From assembly GCA_023853785.1 (NCBI GenBank), contig JAJIRX010000708.1, positions 186,001-250,000 on the forward strand: a stretch of 64,000 bases of DNA. The letters run 5' to 3'. The position numbers and the translations under genes are program-made. Source of the stretch: Psilocybe azurescens. Taxonomy: Eukaryota > Basidiomycota > Agaricomycetes > Agaricales > Agrocybaceae. The notes below the pieces were generated by a model. The model had not been told where the DNA came from. It saw only the letters and a list, made by a program, of their open reading frames with translations, and made no database searches. Below are positions 1-12,592 of this stretch, one piece after another; within the stretch, counting starts at the first letter, position 1, and every line of letters begins with the position of its first letter.

Positions 1-2189
1 CGGCAAGAGGCGAGGTATACTGCCTTCAAGATTTGATTGCTCGGATACATGCATCATTCTACAGTAGTACAGAGGCTGTTTAGAGGTGACACTTCATTTG
101 AAAGTACTATATAATTGGTGAAGCTATAACCGTACATAATACATTCCGTACTTTTACAATCAAATGATTCGAAAGTTTACTAGCAAATCCTTCAATCTAA
201 CGAATCGAAATGAAGGCTCTTTCATTCTACTCTTAGAACACGGAGACAGATGTTAAGCATTATATGCTCTCTGTGTCTTTAATCCCATACACATACTTAT
301 ATTGATCATACGGACATATTGACTCCGGCATTATGTGAGGTCCGACACGCCACCATACCATTCACCTTCGATATAATGCGGCCACCGGATGTGTCTAAAC
401 CACCGTTACAGAGTGTAGGTATCCACCGCTCTTCAGTCAATCCATTTATAACAGTCAAAATAGGCTATTCGATGAATGAAGGATATTGGAAATCCAAAAC
501 TGGAAGTCACGGCACTCGCTTGTGCTGCCTGCAGTTCTCGGAGAGATTGAGTGTTGACAGCGTAGGACAATCCCGCAAGCAACTATAGGAAACGTCTTAT
601 ATGTAATACCCGACATTTAAGGGCTCCAATTGCATACCACAAGATGCGTAAGACTTCTAACTTTCGTACGAGGTTTGGCGGACATAAGAAATTCTAAAAA
701 TAGATCGACTCATTTTTGGCGCTAAAAGGACATCTCCGTTGCTCTGAGTGATTAGCCGTCAGTGTACAATGTCTTGAGTTCAGGTCAAACTAAGTAAATG
801 GTGTATATTTCCACGTCTGTATCACGTGAAATTCGAATATAGCTAGGATGTGTTCCGGTTGGTTCATGTTGCTGCTCGATCCGACTTTACATTCCTAGTA
901 CATCATTCCCAGCTAGAATTATATTGTTGAGTTTACTCGTTAATTTTATCTTCTGAGGCGAAGGATAACTGTAGTTTTTGGACAATTGCTTCCGTTCTAC
1001 TGTAGTAGAAAGGTTCTAGGCCTATGAAATTTACTATTTCAAATTTATTTCATAGTTTTTGACATTGGTGTGTTGGAAGAAGGTCATATACAAAGTAACT
1101 TTCGAACTAGCAAGTCTCTCGTGGACTGTAATGACCATGTAAAAAACATCTGCGTGTTCACCTGGGGCAAGGTCCCCGATAGGGTAGCAACTTTCTCCGA
1201 GATCAGTCCCCTGTATCATCAGTCCAAAGCGAGGAAATGACGTACACTCCTCCGGTCTCAATGGAAAGTGGGCCACAGCACTGGAATCCTTTGGGGCCTA
1301 TTTAGAAAGTTATGTTAAGTAGTCGACGATAATAATTATAAAATGAGTGGCTCACACGTAGGGTGCTATACATGACAATTACCGAGATGTTAATATAAGT
1401 TGGTAATTTATAACACAAAGCGCACTACAGACTTCAGGTGTTTGACCTTTATTGCAGAGATGCCTCTGTTATTGACTTCACGACAAATTTACGAATGAAT
1501 AAGGAACATACAATGGTGCACAGCGAGACTTTGGGTAGCAAAGATGAAGAGAAGAGCGATTGAAGAAGCGTAGAAACGCATAATCATGATTGCTAGACAC
1601 TGTTTGTGGATTACGAATGATAAGATGAATGGGCGTGTGAGCTATAATCGATGGGTGGTGTGTAGTGCTCCAATTTATAGGAATTTGTGCCTTGTTTCTT
1701 CAAACACACCTTGTTCCGCAGTGTTTTTCCGGGCGTCCTTTTCTAGTCACTTATTGGAGGAACTCTAAAAGACACTGACTGATATGGATCTTTCCGTGCA
1801 GTGATGGATTACGTGGTCTGTCGAGTCCTACTGCCGCTACTTAAATTTAAGCCGATTTCCGTCATTAATGAGGTACATGAATTCGGAGATCCCTGGTATG
1901 AAGAGACATAATGTTAGGTCATGAATGATATACCTTTGCGACACATTCCCCAGTAAGTAATGTGAGGCAGCGGATGGCGATGTGGGTACCGTGGACAAAC
2001 ATGCTAAATTTAAACACAATTAACTCAGTAGGATTGTGCCGCGACAAGGTAGGATGTCAGATGTGCCATTGTCCATTCTGCTGGCTTGACAAGCAAAGCA
2101 CAGAGCACAGATATAGGAACTGAGTCTGCCGAGTTCGGACCTGCGATAGCGATGTGATATCGAAGTGGGAAAAGTATCAGATGAATCCA
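1..2189. other. No gene recognised
   Basis: Only short ORFs with no recognisable domain, no codon-use consistency and no convincing splice chain. Rather AT-rich. The far right of the stretch may hold the eroded 5' end of the GH5 relic that follows. Confidence 0.5.
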
Positions 2190-3850
2190 AACTTTCTTCG
2201 ATGATTCAATCACGGTCGAAAGACTGTTCTGCTGGGTTATGCTTATTGCATGGTTGGGTGAAGTCAAAGAACTTAGACACGCAGATCGAGTAGATGATAA
2301 AGCACAGCGTAGCCTAGTTAGTATACCTATGAAGACAAGCGAAACATACCAAAATGAGCATTAGGGAGCACTTGGATACGTTCAAAGATTCGAGGAAATT
2401 GCTGCTGCCGGGTACTTTCCAGTCATGAACTTCGCCGCTAGGTATATCGATTTTATATCAGGCTTAACCACGTTAGAATTCCGAAAGGCCATTGGATGTT
2501 TGTGGTCTCTCCGAACGATCCTTATCATCAGGGACAACTGCCTTGTCTTCTCAAAGCCATCGAATGGGTGAAGAAATACGACATTCACATTATTGGGGGC
2601 TTGTATGGTACGCGTATAGTTCCTTCGAGACTCTGGTATCTTTAGGCTGATAAATAGCTATTCCTTTACAAGAGCGCAAGGTAGTCAAAATAGGTTTGTA
2701 ACTCCTCAGTGCATTCTTCTTAGTCCACCGTATTGATTCCCATCCCAAATTTATCAATTCTGGCCATTTCCGAGATCTTATGTATGTCTGATTTGAGCTT
2801 GCCATCTTATATTGTTTTACTTCATCAGATACTGCCAGACAAACCACACATATGTTGATCGCACTGCAGATGGCATGAAGGCTTTGACTGCAATGTTTGA
2901 GGACCAGGCTGATGTTGTTTCAATCATCCAAGTCATGAATGAGTACGTCCTGATACCATCCGACCCTACTCCCTGCCAGTGTTGGACATTGCATTATCAG
3001 ACCTGTGGGTTTCCGTAAAGCGACTCTGAACCGTACCCTTCTTGAAGTTCTCAAAAAGGTACATATACTCTTCTTTCCTTTTCGCCGAAGTATGGACGCC
3101 CATCCAATCCTCGCAGTACTCTATTACGACAGCTACAACTTTATTCAGCAAGTTTTAAATCATGGTACTCGGCATTGAACCCGATTCTCTTATTAGGTTA
3201 GCATTTTTGAGCGCCAAGAAGACTAACCTCATCATCATCATACTTCACGACGCCTTCCACACTTGAGCTATCGGAATAACTTCATGCCTAACAACGCATA
3301 CGAAGGCGCAATAATGGATACTCACATTTACCAGATGTTCAGCGATCATGTACAGCGTTCTTTTCTTCCCGTAGATATTACCAAATCTCACTTGGACTGA
3401 TGCATAATGACAGAACGCTTATATGATCTACAACCAGCCTATCCAGCGCACTTGCACGAACGCCGCTATTATGGCACAATCTCCTCTCATGATCATCATC
3501 ATCGGTGAATGGACAGCCACGAACAATGACTAAGGCCCTCATCTCCTGGGACGCTTCATTGGCCAAAGATACGACGGCACTGTCCCTGGCACTAACTGTG
3601 TTGTAATGGCAGCTGCATTGGTAGGACCTGCAGGGCCTCCACTGCGTTCAGCGAGGAGTATAAGGAATGTATGAGAAAGTACTAGGAGGCTTAGACGCAG
3701 TCTTACGAGAAGGGCAGTAAGAGCAGGGTGATGTGGACATGGATTTTAGGCTGGGCTGGGGAATGGGTGGATCTACCGACTTCAAGTACCCCAGCATTCG
3801 TGAATGATTTTGTGGCAGAAGGTAGACGTGGCCCCCTGTAGTAACTACCG
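2190..3850 (+). pseudogene. Decayed GH5 exo-beta-1,3-glucanase
   Basis: Fragments in order along the plus strand match the exo-beta-1,3-glucanase (GH5_9) family. About 2190 reads a TFFDDS-like piece. Around 2370 reads EHLDTF followed by FEEIAAAG. At 2530-2580 reads GQLPCLLKAIEWVKKYDIH. At 2840-2940 reads YVDRTADGMKALTAMFEDQ followed by ADVVSIIQVMNE, the region of the family's catalytic acid NE. At 3245 reads LHDAF, at 3310 MDTHIYQMFSDH, at 3504 IIIGEWTA (nucleophile GEW motif), then RYDGT, and at 3655 EEYKECMRKY. Stops and frame changes occur between nearly every fragment, so the gene cannot make the enzyme. The family remodels cell-wall beta-1,3-glucan in the secretory pathway. The order and spacing of the motifs make coincidence unlikely. 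The damage is far heavier than the isolated one-base breaks seen elsewhere in the window. Confidence 0.8.
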
Positions 3851-4509
3851 TGCCTCGTTTTATAGCCGGGGACATTTGCAACATTGATTCCTTCGTTTTG
3901 CTATTTATCTTAAAGCTATTCGATAATGTTTTGAGGCCTATTGCTTCTGGAAAACACAGAAAAACGTTTGATAAGCCAGGAAGTGATATCCTATATGTAC
4001 TGCTGCCAGAAGTTAGAACATATTGCTTCATGCGGACATTGGCATCCAGAGGATCCCGCGTTGGCTTAGTTAAGAGCTTAAAGGTCGCTTCCAGCGATAA
4101 ATTTGAAAAAATGTGGTGTCAATGGCCACTGTATGTACGGCCTCGCATATAGTCAGCTTGGAGGTATTTACAATGCGTCAAAAACTAGGAGAAGAGCTTA
4201 CGAGGCCGCAGGTAAATATAAAGTATCAACCCATTTGGCCTGCTTCCAAAGGACTCCAGCTTCAGTTAGAAATTGAGCCGGGAGAAAAACCTTCATCAAC
4301 CGTCAAAAGAAGAAATGGAGAAAAGAATATAACACGGGAATGTTGACCCGAGCATCTGTAAATCGAAGTCGAAGCTGCACCTACGCACGGACCTCGAAGC
4401 GCTATAAACAACGCTCTGCGATCTTCAGTCTGCGCGCCATGCCAGTGACTTGAACAATATTTGTATTGATTTTCGATTGAGCTGAGGGGGGGGAGTATGA
4501 TCACATAGC
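3851..4509. other. No gene recognised
   Basis: A 100-codon open frame at 3850-4152 (+) shows no family resemblance and no clear splice partners. Treated as non-coding spacer between the GH5 relic and the barrel-protein gene. Confidence 0.4.
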
Positions 4510-5297
4510 TCAAGCCTTGTGTAGAACTACGTGTTTGACTGAAAATTCAGATATCTTAACCAACCCCTCAACCACTTCCCTGAACCCATGGCATCTTGGA
4601 TGAACTTCTTTTGGCCTTTGAAAGTTTGAGGGCGAAATGATTAGGGGATTCTCATCTTCCTTTGAGATGGTAGAGGCTTACCTCGAGACTATCCCATCCT
4701 ATGACAAATATGTACTCAGAGTTCTGCTTCACCTTTCCCCATGCCGGAGAAGGATGTACTCCTGGGAAGAGATGAGTATTTCCCTGCAATTGATGGATGA
4801 GGGCGTCGATTTCGCTCTGATCTTGTCCTTCTTTAGGAGTGCACGTGCAAATCTCGGTGATAGGTGCACTGAGAGCACTTATGGCATTGACGTCAAAGAG
4901 AATGTGTCGCATTGAAAAGTCGCCCCCGACTAGGTGTGTTTGAAAGTTATCTCGAAACGCAGGGAATGTCTCCGATGCGATTGCCTTCTCAAAATGCTCA
5001 AACGTTTTCCATGCTAAATTACACATGGTTTATCGTCAATATTAGTTGTGATATACTGACAGCGCAGAATTACCGATAAAGATATAAATTCGAGAAGGGT
5101 CCTCAGTCTGGTATCCATGGAATACACTGTACGTTGATATTTTGAGCTAAACACTTTCCATTGTAATTATAAGATTTTTACCTGATAGAACCATCAGCCT
5201 TCTTGAGATAGTCTATCGTACTGTTTAATCGTGAGTCATCCGCAAGCAAAGCCTCGGATGCGGTGAATGTTATGATCTCGACGACGGGCACAGACAT
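4510..5297 (-). CDS. Stress-response dimeric alpha/beta-barrel (ABM-like) protein
   Basis: Start is the ATG at 5297 (MSVPVVEIITFTAS). Exon 1 ends ..DGSIS at a GTAAAA donor. Exon 2 gives VFHGYQTEDPSRIYIFI. Exon 3 gives AWKTFEHFEKAIAS and continues to VIGWDSLE with a GTAAGC donor. The last exon ends VEGLVKISEFSVKHVVLHKA before the TGA at 4510-4512. The pattern is two ferredoxin-like halves: IYIFI plus AWKTFEHF in the first, and EICTCTPKEG, PAWGK and IFVIGWDS plus a terminal HV strand in the second. This is typical of small fungal antibiotic-biosynthesis-monooxygenase/stress-response A/B-barrel proteins, which are cytosolic with mostly unknown substrates. The last exon needs one extra base near 4590 to run from KFIQDA into HGFREVV. 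It could instead be a very recent pseudogene. Confidence 0.7.
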
Positions 5298-7213
5298 TTT
5301 AGAGTCAAGTGTATAGGAATGGTCTGGGTTGATTGAGGATGAATTATGACAGAATGATTGTCATTGCGATATTTATACAAAGTACTCGAGAGGCTTCAAG
5401 CCAATGAGAAAGTGTCGCCTCAAAGCACAAGAACAATCATTGAAACAGGATTCACTGGTAAGGCCATAGCTGGACACGAATTGTTCCGAATCCTGCTTAT
5501 TGTTATGGGGCGTAGTATCCTTGCATGGGTAATACTAGCCTAAGAGTTGACAATTTGATAAACTCGAACACAAATTGCTGACCAAATACCCTGTAGCTAT
5601 CCGACGTCGGACAGAAATTGCTTATAGGTCGGATCTGAGTGAGTGACTTGGGGGAGCCTAATCGGTGTGTTTCACCAAGTGAACCATAAGCTTCGCAGGA
5701 TGCACAGGGTTTACTAATGGTATTGGTAAACATCGAGTCGGATATCTCGGAGTGCTAGATGGCCAAAGCGGTAACCTGTCTGAGCCAAAGAGGCTTGGGT
5801 CTGTTAATTAAACGCTCGACTATTTTATAGAGAAGACATGGCCTGTATTCTGGATGGATGAAGGGCACCACCAGTATTCATTCTTTACAGTATGAGCAGA
5901 TCTGCTACTATTCGGGCGGAGATTGGTTTCTACGAGAATCATCGTGAGGCGTGATCAATGTCAAGAGCCTGTTGAGAGCCTGTGGATCCAGACCCCGACT
6001 TTCAAGTTATGCCACGAGGATGAGAACCCCAAAATTGAGAAGTATGGCTCAAAGCCAAGGTGCAGCTGTGATGGATGAGCAGTCTGAAGCACACCCATAG
6101 CATACGGTTCAATTTTTTAAACGAAGATTTCCAGAGACTAAGTAAATACGTACCGGAAACCTCAACTTCTGTGTTTTGATTTTTGATCTGGATTACTACA
6201 AAGTCCGTAGATCTCGTGGAAATTCTGACTTGCGTCGAATTTGCCGTTCGTCCTCGATAGTTACAGGTTAGCTAAAATAATACTTCGAAGTGGATGAAAG
6301 CAGATGAAGGCCCCCATGTCTTTACCTTGCACAGTAGAACCGCTAATGTAGGCGACCTAAGTGTCTTTCAGTCAAATTTGGATTCACACCGATCGTGCGA
6401 AATTCAAAATGGCCGACGCGAGCGCAGACACACACATCATTGCATACTTAGTCAGATACCGACACCAAGCTCAGTATAGACGGCTGACTGCGGCGGAATC
6501 GCGGCCGAAGTTTGCTAGGGTAAGTCACATTTCTTACTTACCGAAGATTATATTAGTGAGGTAGATAGCCATACCTATTCTTATCATGTCGTCTGTAGGC
6601 ATTATAAAAGCTCCAGTGTCCATTACATTCCAAGTCACGCTTTTCTCATGGTAGATTCAAAGTCTTGAAAGTGAATGGTGCCGCACAATCTGAAGGCATA
6701 TTCTCAACGGACCTTGTTTTGTATGCTCCCCAGGTGCGTAACCACCCAAATAAATGCTTTATATTTTCAATATCCACCACTGTCGAGACTTTGAAAGTAA
6801 AGGCAGAGGTCGGAGGTCCGCATTAATGTGATATCAAAAATCAAGATTCAAAATACAAAACATAGGCTGAGCTTGCGGTTCTCGAACACCGTACATACAA
6901 TGGCAACACTCAATATCGATGTTCCGATCGGCACGGTACCTCCTTCGTCGCTTCCAAACATCCACTTTCAAGGTTCAGTGTCTTTCCGCAGCATTAAAAC
7001 GGAGTACATAAGAAAGCGACGGAAGCGTTTAAATTAGGGATCGCCTGACAATCGGATCACTGAGCAACGTGATCTTCGAAGCTCGGCTATGGTTCTATTC
7101 GGCGCTAACTGCGCAAAACTGCGTGGGGCACATATAACATGTTCGAGTCATATCTGGTGTAACATTATTGTCGTGCCATCACACTTCATCGATATCATAG
7201 CCTGTCAGTAGAG
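5298..7213. other. Mostly non-coding; possible unassigned exons
   Basis: Nothing recognised from 5298 to about 6400. At 6410 an ATG opens MADASADTHIIAYLVRY and runs to a good GTAAGT donor at about 6521. Around 6655-6735 an exon-like FKVLKVNGAAQSEG segment sits between AG and GTGCGT. At 6901 MATLNIDVPIGTVPP begins. These could be parts of one small gene, but I could not join them in frame and recognise no family. Confidence 0.3.
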
Positions 7214-9083
7214 ATGCCTGCAGGAGCAACACCAGACGAACACGACTCGGACTCGTCATCCACGACGTCGATCAGACATTCGGAGCGTGAATCACATGAC
7301 GAACAGCCCGCCGACGAAGACAAGCCAACACCTCTTCCTATCGCGCAGTTGTTGGGCGTCTTCCTCATTCAGTTCTCCGAGCCGATTACAGCAACAGTCA
7401 TCTACCCATTTATCAACCAGTTTGTGAGAGAGACGGGTATTACGAATGGAGACGAGGGAAAGACTGGGTATTATGCGGGTGTCATAGTGCGTATATCATA
7501 CTGGAAAGGGCCATCTACCTGCTCACCCTCGTGCTCGACGCTAGGAATCCACTTTTTTTTTGGCAGAATGTTTAAGTGTCGTTCAGTGGGGATATCTCTC
7601 TGATCGCTACGGCCGACGACCGATTCTACTTTGTGCCCCACTGGGACTTTCACTCGCCATGCTTTTGTTTGGTTCGTCCACAACGTTCTGGTCTCTCGTC
7701 GGGTCCCGATGTCTGCAAGGCATTTTCAACGGTAATATAGGTACGCGTATTCGCGTTTTTTTATACTTACACTGACATTTTTTGTATAGGGGTTGCGAAG
7801 AGTGTCATTGCCGAGGTGGGACACATCATCGTTCTTTGGACTGTGACTGATTTCGTACAAAGATGACCGATTCGTCCAATAGGGCCGATGCATATGGTTT
7901 CATGCCAATGATATGGAATCTCGGCGTCACAATTGGGTAAATGCTCAGAACTTCCTCCTATAAAAACAACTAACACTTAGTAGACCAATCACCGGTGGCG
8001 TTCTCTCGAACGCTGGAAAACGCTGGCCTGACACTCTAGGTCGCATTGCTTACATTCGGACGCACCCATACTTCCTTCCTTGTTTTCTTTGCGCGGTATT
8101 CGTGTTATCCACTTTCATATTTGGCTTTCTTACTCTCAAAGAAGTGAGTGATTATTGGGGCAAGCATATATCATTGTCATCAAATACGCGTCCTGTAGAC
8201 TTTACCTTCTCTCGTGAACGAAGAGAAGCTAAAAATGCGTCACCTGAGAGCCGGCTCCTCGACCACGGAGACAGCAATAACTATGGAACAAACAACCAGG
8301 AGATTCAAGCCTCTTCATCGTTGTCAATCACGGACAGCTCTTCCAATAGCCAAGCGTCGGTTAATACCGGCTTCCGCTCAGTCGCGACACGTCCCGTCTT
8401 GACGACAATGCTGAATCAGACTTTCCTTACATTCATGGATATGTGCAATTTCGCGCTTCTGCCTTTGATGTACTCTACACCCTTGGAATATGGCGGTCTT
8501 GGAATGGATCCTTTCCGGATTGGAGTGATACTGGGCGCGTTTGGTTTCTTCAACTCTTTTTCCAAGCTATATTCTTTGCGCGCTGTGTTAGGAAATTTGG
8601 GGTTCGAAATTTGTACACGTTCTCCTTTTCGACTCTTATGATCTGCTTTGGAATGTATCCCGTCACGAAGTTCTTCGCTCAGCGTGCGCAGGGAGTGGAT
8701 AACGTTGTTATGGCGTGTATCTTCTTCCAATTAACCTCGCAAACCGCGATATCGATGGCTTACGGTAAGAACATCTAACCATTCAATAACGCAAGTCTTT
8801 AATCATTTTATTGCAAAGGCTCTATGCAAATTTTAATCATCGACTGTATCCCTCCTGGAGGAAGCATGGGAGTCATCAACGGTGTAGCTCAGATGATCGG
8901 ATCGGCGATGAGGACCGTCGCTCCCACCTTTGCCGCCTCTCTTTTGCGTTCTCAGTGGGCCGAAATCTTGCGTCTGGAAATCTCGTCTACTTCATTCTCA
9001 TTGGAATGACTTTGACGGTGTTTATTGCACTCAACTCCTTCCGACTAGGCCACAGGAACGAAGGCGTTGATTGCGGTACATAG
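7214..9083 (+). CDS. Major facilitator superfamily transporter (DHA1-like)
   Basis: Start MPAGATPDEHDSD at 7214 gives an acidic cytosolic N-terminus. Exons: 7214-7486, 7545-7740, 7790-7815, 7863-7936, 7984-8143, 8199-8764, 8819-9083. Exon 2 opens ESTFFLAECLSVVQWGYLSD and continues into RYGRRP, the MFS motif A loop between TM2 and TM3. Next come CLQGIFNGNIGVAKSVIAE, then MTDSSNRADAYGFMP and IGPITGGVLSNAG, as in fungal DHA1 drug/metabolite exporters. A long hydrophilic central loop (about 8200-8390) separates the two six-helix halves. The C-half includes LLPLMYSTPLEYGGLG and IPPGGSMGVINGVAQ. Three one-base breaks (A5 at 8231-8235, T5 at 8557-8561, T4 at 8942-8945) are each repaired by one extra base, restoring LKNASPE, FFQAIFFAR and SLFAFSVGRNLAS. 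Substrate cannot be inferred. Confidence 0.88.
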
Positions 9084-9348
9084 GGAGCTGAGGATATTCA
9101 GATACGATGTGACTCTACCAGTAAAGATGATTGGGCGGTACGTCAATTGACAATAGGTGAGCTCTCAATATCTCAACTGTAATCGTAATATAAAAATTGA
9201 TGCCGGATACAAATCGTAGATTGTCAAACAATAACGAGGACTGCGCGCAGAAGAGGACGGTCGGACGGGGATGGGTTTTGAGAGGTTATGGTGAATGCTT
9301 AGTGATAGTGAATGAGGAGTTTAACGACGGTCGAACTGGCGTCGATCG

Positions 9349-11827
9349 TTACATGGGATGCGCGATTACGAGGTTGGTGAGACATTCCATAGCCGATGCT
9401 CGATAGGTATCTTGCGATAGATAGCGTACACCAGTGTCGTTGAAGGTCATTAGAACGGGAGACTCCGACGAGTATTGTGGCCATGTAGGCGCCGACCCTG
9501 TGTTTGGGTCTAGTTTTGAAACGAAGTTGATGAAAGAATCGTCCAGGAAGTTCGAAACTGATTCTGTTCCGTGGAACTATGAGCAGATAGAATTCGGAAG
9601 GGCGTCAGAGTTCTTTCTTGTGCCAAGTAGTGAAGGAATACTACTCACTGACCCGACGAGAGGGGTTGACTTAAACAACTTGCTTACTGTTCATTATCCT
9701 CAGTCATTGCACTATCTTTATGATCTACATCATAGAAGCTCACAGTAAGACCATTTCTTTTGCTTTCCTGATAGGTTTTTCAAGAAAAACCGACGAGGGG
9801 CTTGAAAGATTATGTCGCCCTGGAATGCCGCAAGGCGCTTAAACTGTGGATAGAGCTGGTTGAGATCTCCTGTACCAAACGGAGAGCCTTCCGAAGGATC
9901 CGAAGTGTAGTTTGTCCAAAGTGGAGATAATTGGGCATCAGATGCGGTGGGGAACCAGATGGTTTTGATATAGTTTCTGAAGTCGGCTTCCGTTCTGTTT
10001 AATGGTTATGTCGGGGATTGTGTTATTATTTTCAAGATTGAAGAGCTCACGTCACGTTGGACTGCGGGAAGGAGAATATTGTTCCCTCATCATCGCTATT
10101 GCCTGTATAGAGATGAATAATAATTTAATGGACCCATTAAAATGCTCACCGGAAACAACAGGTATCTTAGGTATCTTTCCTGCTTTTATCTGAGAATACG
10201 GACTTTCTTGAAGGAAGACGCCGTCGACGAGTGGAAGCCAAACAATCTTTGCGGACTAGATAGTGAAGAGAAGGGCTGAGTAGAGTGATACCAGAATGTC
10301 TCTAAGTATCAGGTGAATATCTTACCGAGTACGAGAAGATATTGGGGGTCTTATCTACGGCCGCTTTGAGAGTTTCAAATGGAACCTCTCGTAAGCATTG
10401 AAGACTATCATTAGACGATGCACAGCCGGTATTCTGAACTACAGCATCATAGTAGACCTGAATTCACAGAGAAAGAAAGCAATACCCTCATTTACTAATT
10501 TCATCGAATACTATAATGGCATTTCACCTACCTGTCCCTCGTTTATTTGACCAACTGGGAGAGGACCTCCAGATTGCATAAATGCGCCTCGGAAAAGATT
10601 CTGCGTCCTTCCTCCAAAGGCCAGCATCTGCAAATTTACAGACATGGCACCTGCAGAAGAACCATATCTATTGGAACAATAGTTAGTGAGGCAAACGTAA
10701 GGGTTCAGTGGAAGTGATGGTATACGTACATGACGACCTTGGAAGGGTCTCCTCCGAATGATCCTATATATTTTTGCACCCACTCTAATGCCAGGCGTTC
10801 TAAACGTGGGAGGAATGCCCAATATTAGGAAGAGGAGTAGTCATAAGTACAAAGAGACTGACGATCGAAAAGACCAATGTTTCCAAGTTTCCTACTCGAT
10901 ATTTCCTTACCTGCCAGGAAACCATACGCTGTTGTAATTGTATGAGAATACACACAGACGGAGAGATATTCTTTGTCATAAAGCTTACCAGAAATCCTAC
11001 GCAAGCCTTTTGAATATTCTTGACATGTTACAAATGAAAAAATTAAATACCTGTAATTCATCGACACTTGGATCATTGGAAGATTGAGGACGCTGGATCT
11101 TTCCACTATCCGTGCTATTGTGTCATCACTCCTAGGAGCAGAGGTTACAGGCTGATGGAATGCCCAAAGTTGAAGGGAACTTACGACTCTGTAGTCCCTA
11201 TCTGGAAGCCACCTTGCGACATCGGGTTCAGCCTGTGAACATTTCAAATTTCCAATGCAAACAGGCAGGCCACTAACCTCCGAAAATATACTATTTGATA
11301 ATCAGACAACTATCTTTCACATTTTAAGCTGAATTACGACAGCTTACAACAGCAACGGGAAGGTTAGAAGAGGGTTTTGTTCCAGAAGGCACATACACGT
11401 TCAGAGATAGACCTGCGTTAGAATTTCAGAGGACGGTATGTATCAGCAAGAGTTTCCAGTGACTTACAGTCTTCGCTTTCCGATGTGGCCTGTGGCAGAG
11501 TAACGGGTAGCAACGGCGAAGGGGTGGTTAGCTGCTGGGGACAAGAAGGCCCATAGGTCGACGCATTGATACGGCCCTTGTATGGCGTGACAGCCTTGGG
11601 TAAGTCGAATCGACTATTATACCAAGTCAATAGTCATTCATTATAAAGAATAAACTGACATACGGGGCTTGCGCGAATGGAATTCCAAGAAACTTGTTTA
11701 AGGATCCATTGTTTACGCCCGTAACAGTAGCAGCATCAAGCCTCACAATAGGATAGGCTAATTGCAAAGCTTTTGATCTGGCTAGAGCAACAAATGAGAA
11801 TGTTAGAGTCAGGTAGAGCACCCTCAT
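9349..11827 (-). CDS. Secreted type-B carboxylesterase/lipase
   Basis: The ATG at 11827 opens MRVLYLTLTFSFVALARSKA, a secretion signal. The following exons give VTGVNNGSLNKFLGIPFAQ and PYKGRINASTYGPSCPQQ, the usual start of the alpha/beta-hydrolase carboxylesterase fold. The nucleophile elbow reads YGSSAGAMSVNLQML (Ser in G-S-S-A-G; many relatives have GESAG), then FMQSGGPLPVG. Later exons carry IVWLPLVDGVFL, NDEGTIFSFPQSNVT (acid region), TEADFRNYIKTIWFP and LSPLWTNYTSDPSEGSP. The end reads INFVSKLDPNTG then SAPTWPQYSSESPVLMTFND, stopping at TAA 9349-9351. About a dozen short introns. The exon near 9600-9650 (catalytic His region, LLGTRKNSDALP) is awkward to join, so exact 3' splicing is uncertain. 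Likely extracellular ester hydrolysis. Confidence 0.82.
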
Positions 11828-12487
11828 TGACAATGAATCAAGGATTGGGAATGAATTTTAGATGTTTTAACCGTGCCATAGCTTCTTACTTTTATTTCAT
11901 ATCTGACTGTACCACCGTATGCTAACGTCCGAGAACCATCGGGATCAGCTCGGCGGCAGCTTACGTGGCTGACGGAGGGGTAAAAAGAAGTAGGCGATGG
12001 AGAAATGCTCTACGTGCACGCATATAAGAATTCTGGCCATAAACTCGTAATGCCCCGGCACGCACTTTTGCTGTATCCGGCTGGATGGCAAGAATCTGAG
12101 CTCACTCAGCTTTCTCCCATCTATTAAATATTCTGCTAGGTGTGCGACTGTATTCTCAAGCCGTGATAAGGTGCCTTTGCCTCTGAACCACGTATTCTAC
12201 TACCCATTCGAGAGAGGAGTTCAGCGAGGTGTGCTACATACTTTCGAGTGCCTTGCACTCGAAGGATAAATCACGAGGTAAATAATGCGGTTTGGCCTAC
12301 CACGAGAGTTTTCGATAGTCCGTCGTTGCTGCGGTCCTCGATTCCTCCTTGTGATAATCAGGGCGTCTAACTCTGCCATTCTGCAGAATTACACTGAAGC
12401 AATCATATAAGAGACTAAAGTATAGGGTCAACCTTTCTGTCCGTTCCCTTTGGACGGGGCCAAGCCCCAAGCATTGGGCGCTTCACT
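11828..12487. other. Intergenic spacer
   Basis: Lies between the carboxylesterase start and the tRNA gene, and probably holds the esterase promoter. No ORF or repeat recognised. Confidence 0.5.
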
Positions 12488-12583
12488 GGCAACATGGCCG
12501 AGTGGTCTAAGGCGCCAGAATCAGGTTCAGGAATAAATACCATCTGGTCCGAAAGGGCGAGGGTTCGAATCCCTCTGTTGTCA
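12488..12583 (+). tRNA. tRNA-Leu (CAG) with a 16-nt intron
   Basis: The acceptor stem GGCAACA pairs with TGTTGTC (one G-U) and the discriminator A is at 12583. The D arm is GCC..GGC. The anticodon stem CCAGA pairs with TCTGG. Anticodon CAG lies at 12522-12524. A canonical intron follows the base after the anticodon, 12526-12541. There is a long class-II variable arm (TCCGAAAGGGC) and a T arm GAGGG TTCGAAT CCCTC. The extended variable arm and the anticodon agree on leucine, decoding CUG. Confidence 0.95.
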
Positions 12584-12586
12584 TCA

Positions 12587-12592
12587 TTTTTT
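12587..12592 (+). terminator. RNA polymerase III terminator of tRNA-Leu
   Basis: A run of six T begins four bases after the tRNA 3' end, as expected for Pol III termination. Confidence 0.8.

Noticed and set aside
5741..5815. Second tRNA (GGCCAAAGCGGTAACC-like stretch)
   Set aside because: No consistent acceptor or T arm, no GGTTCGAA box.
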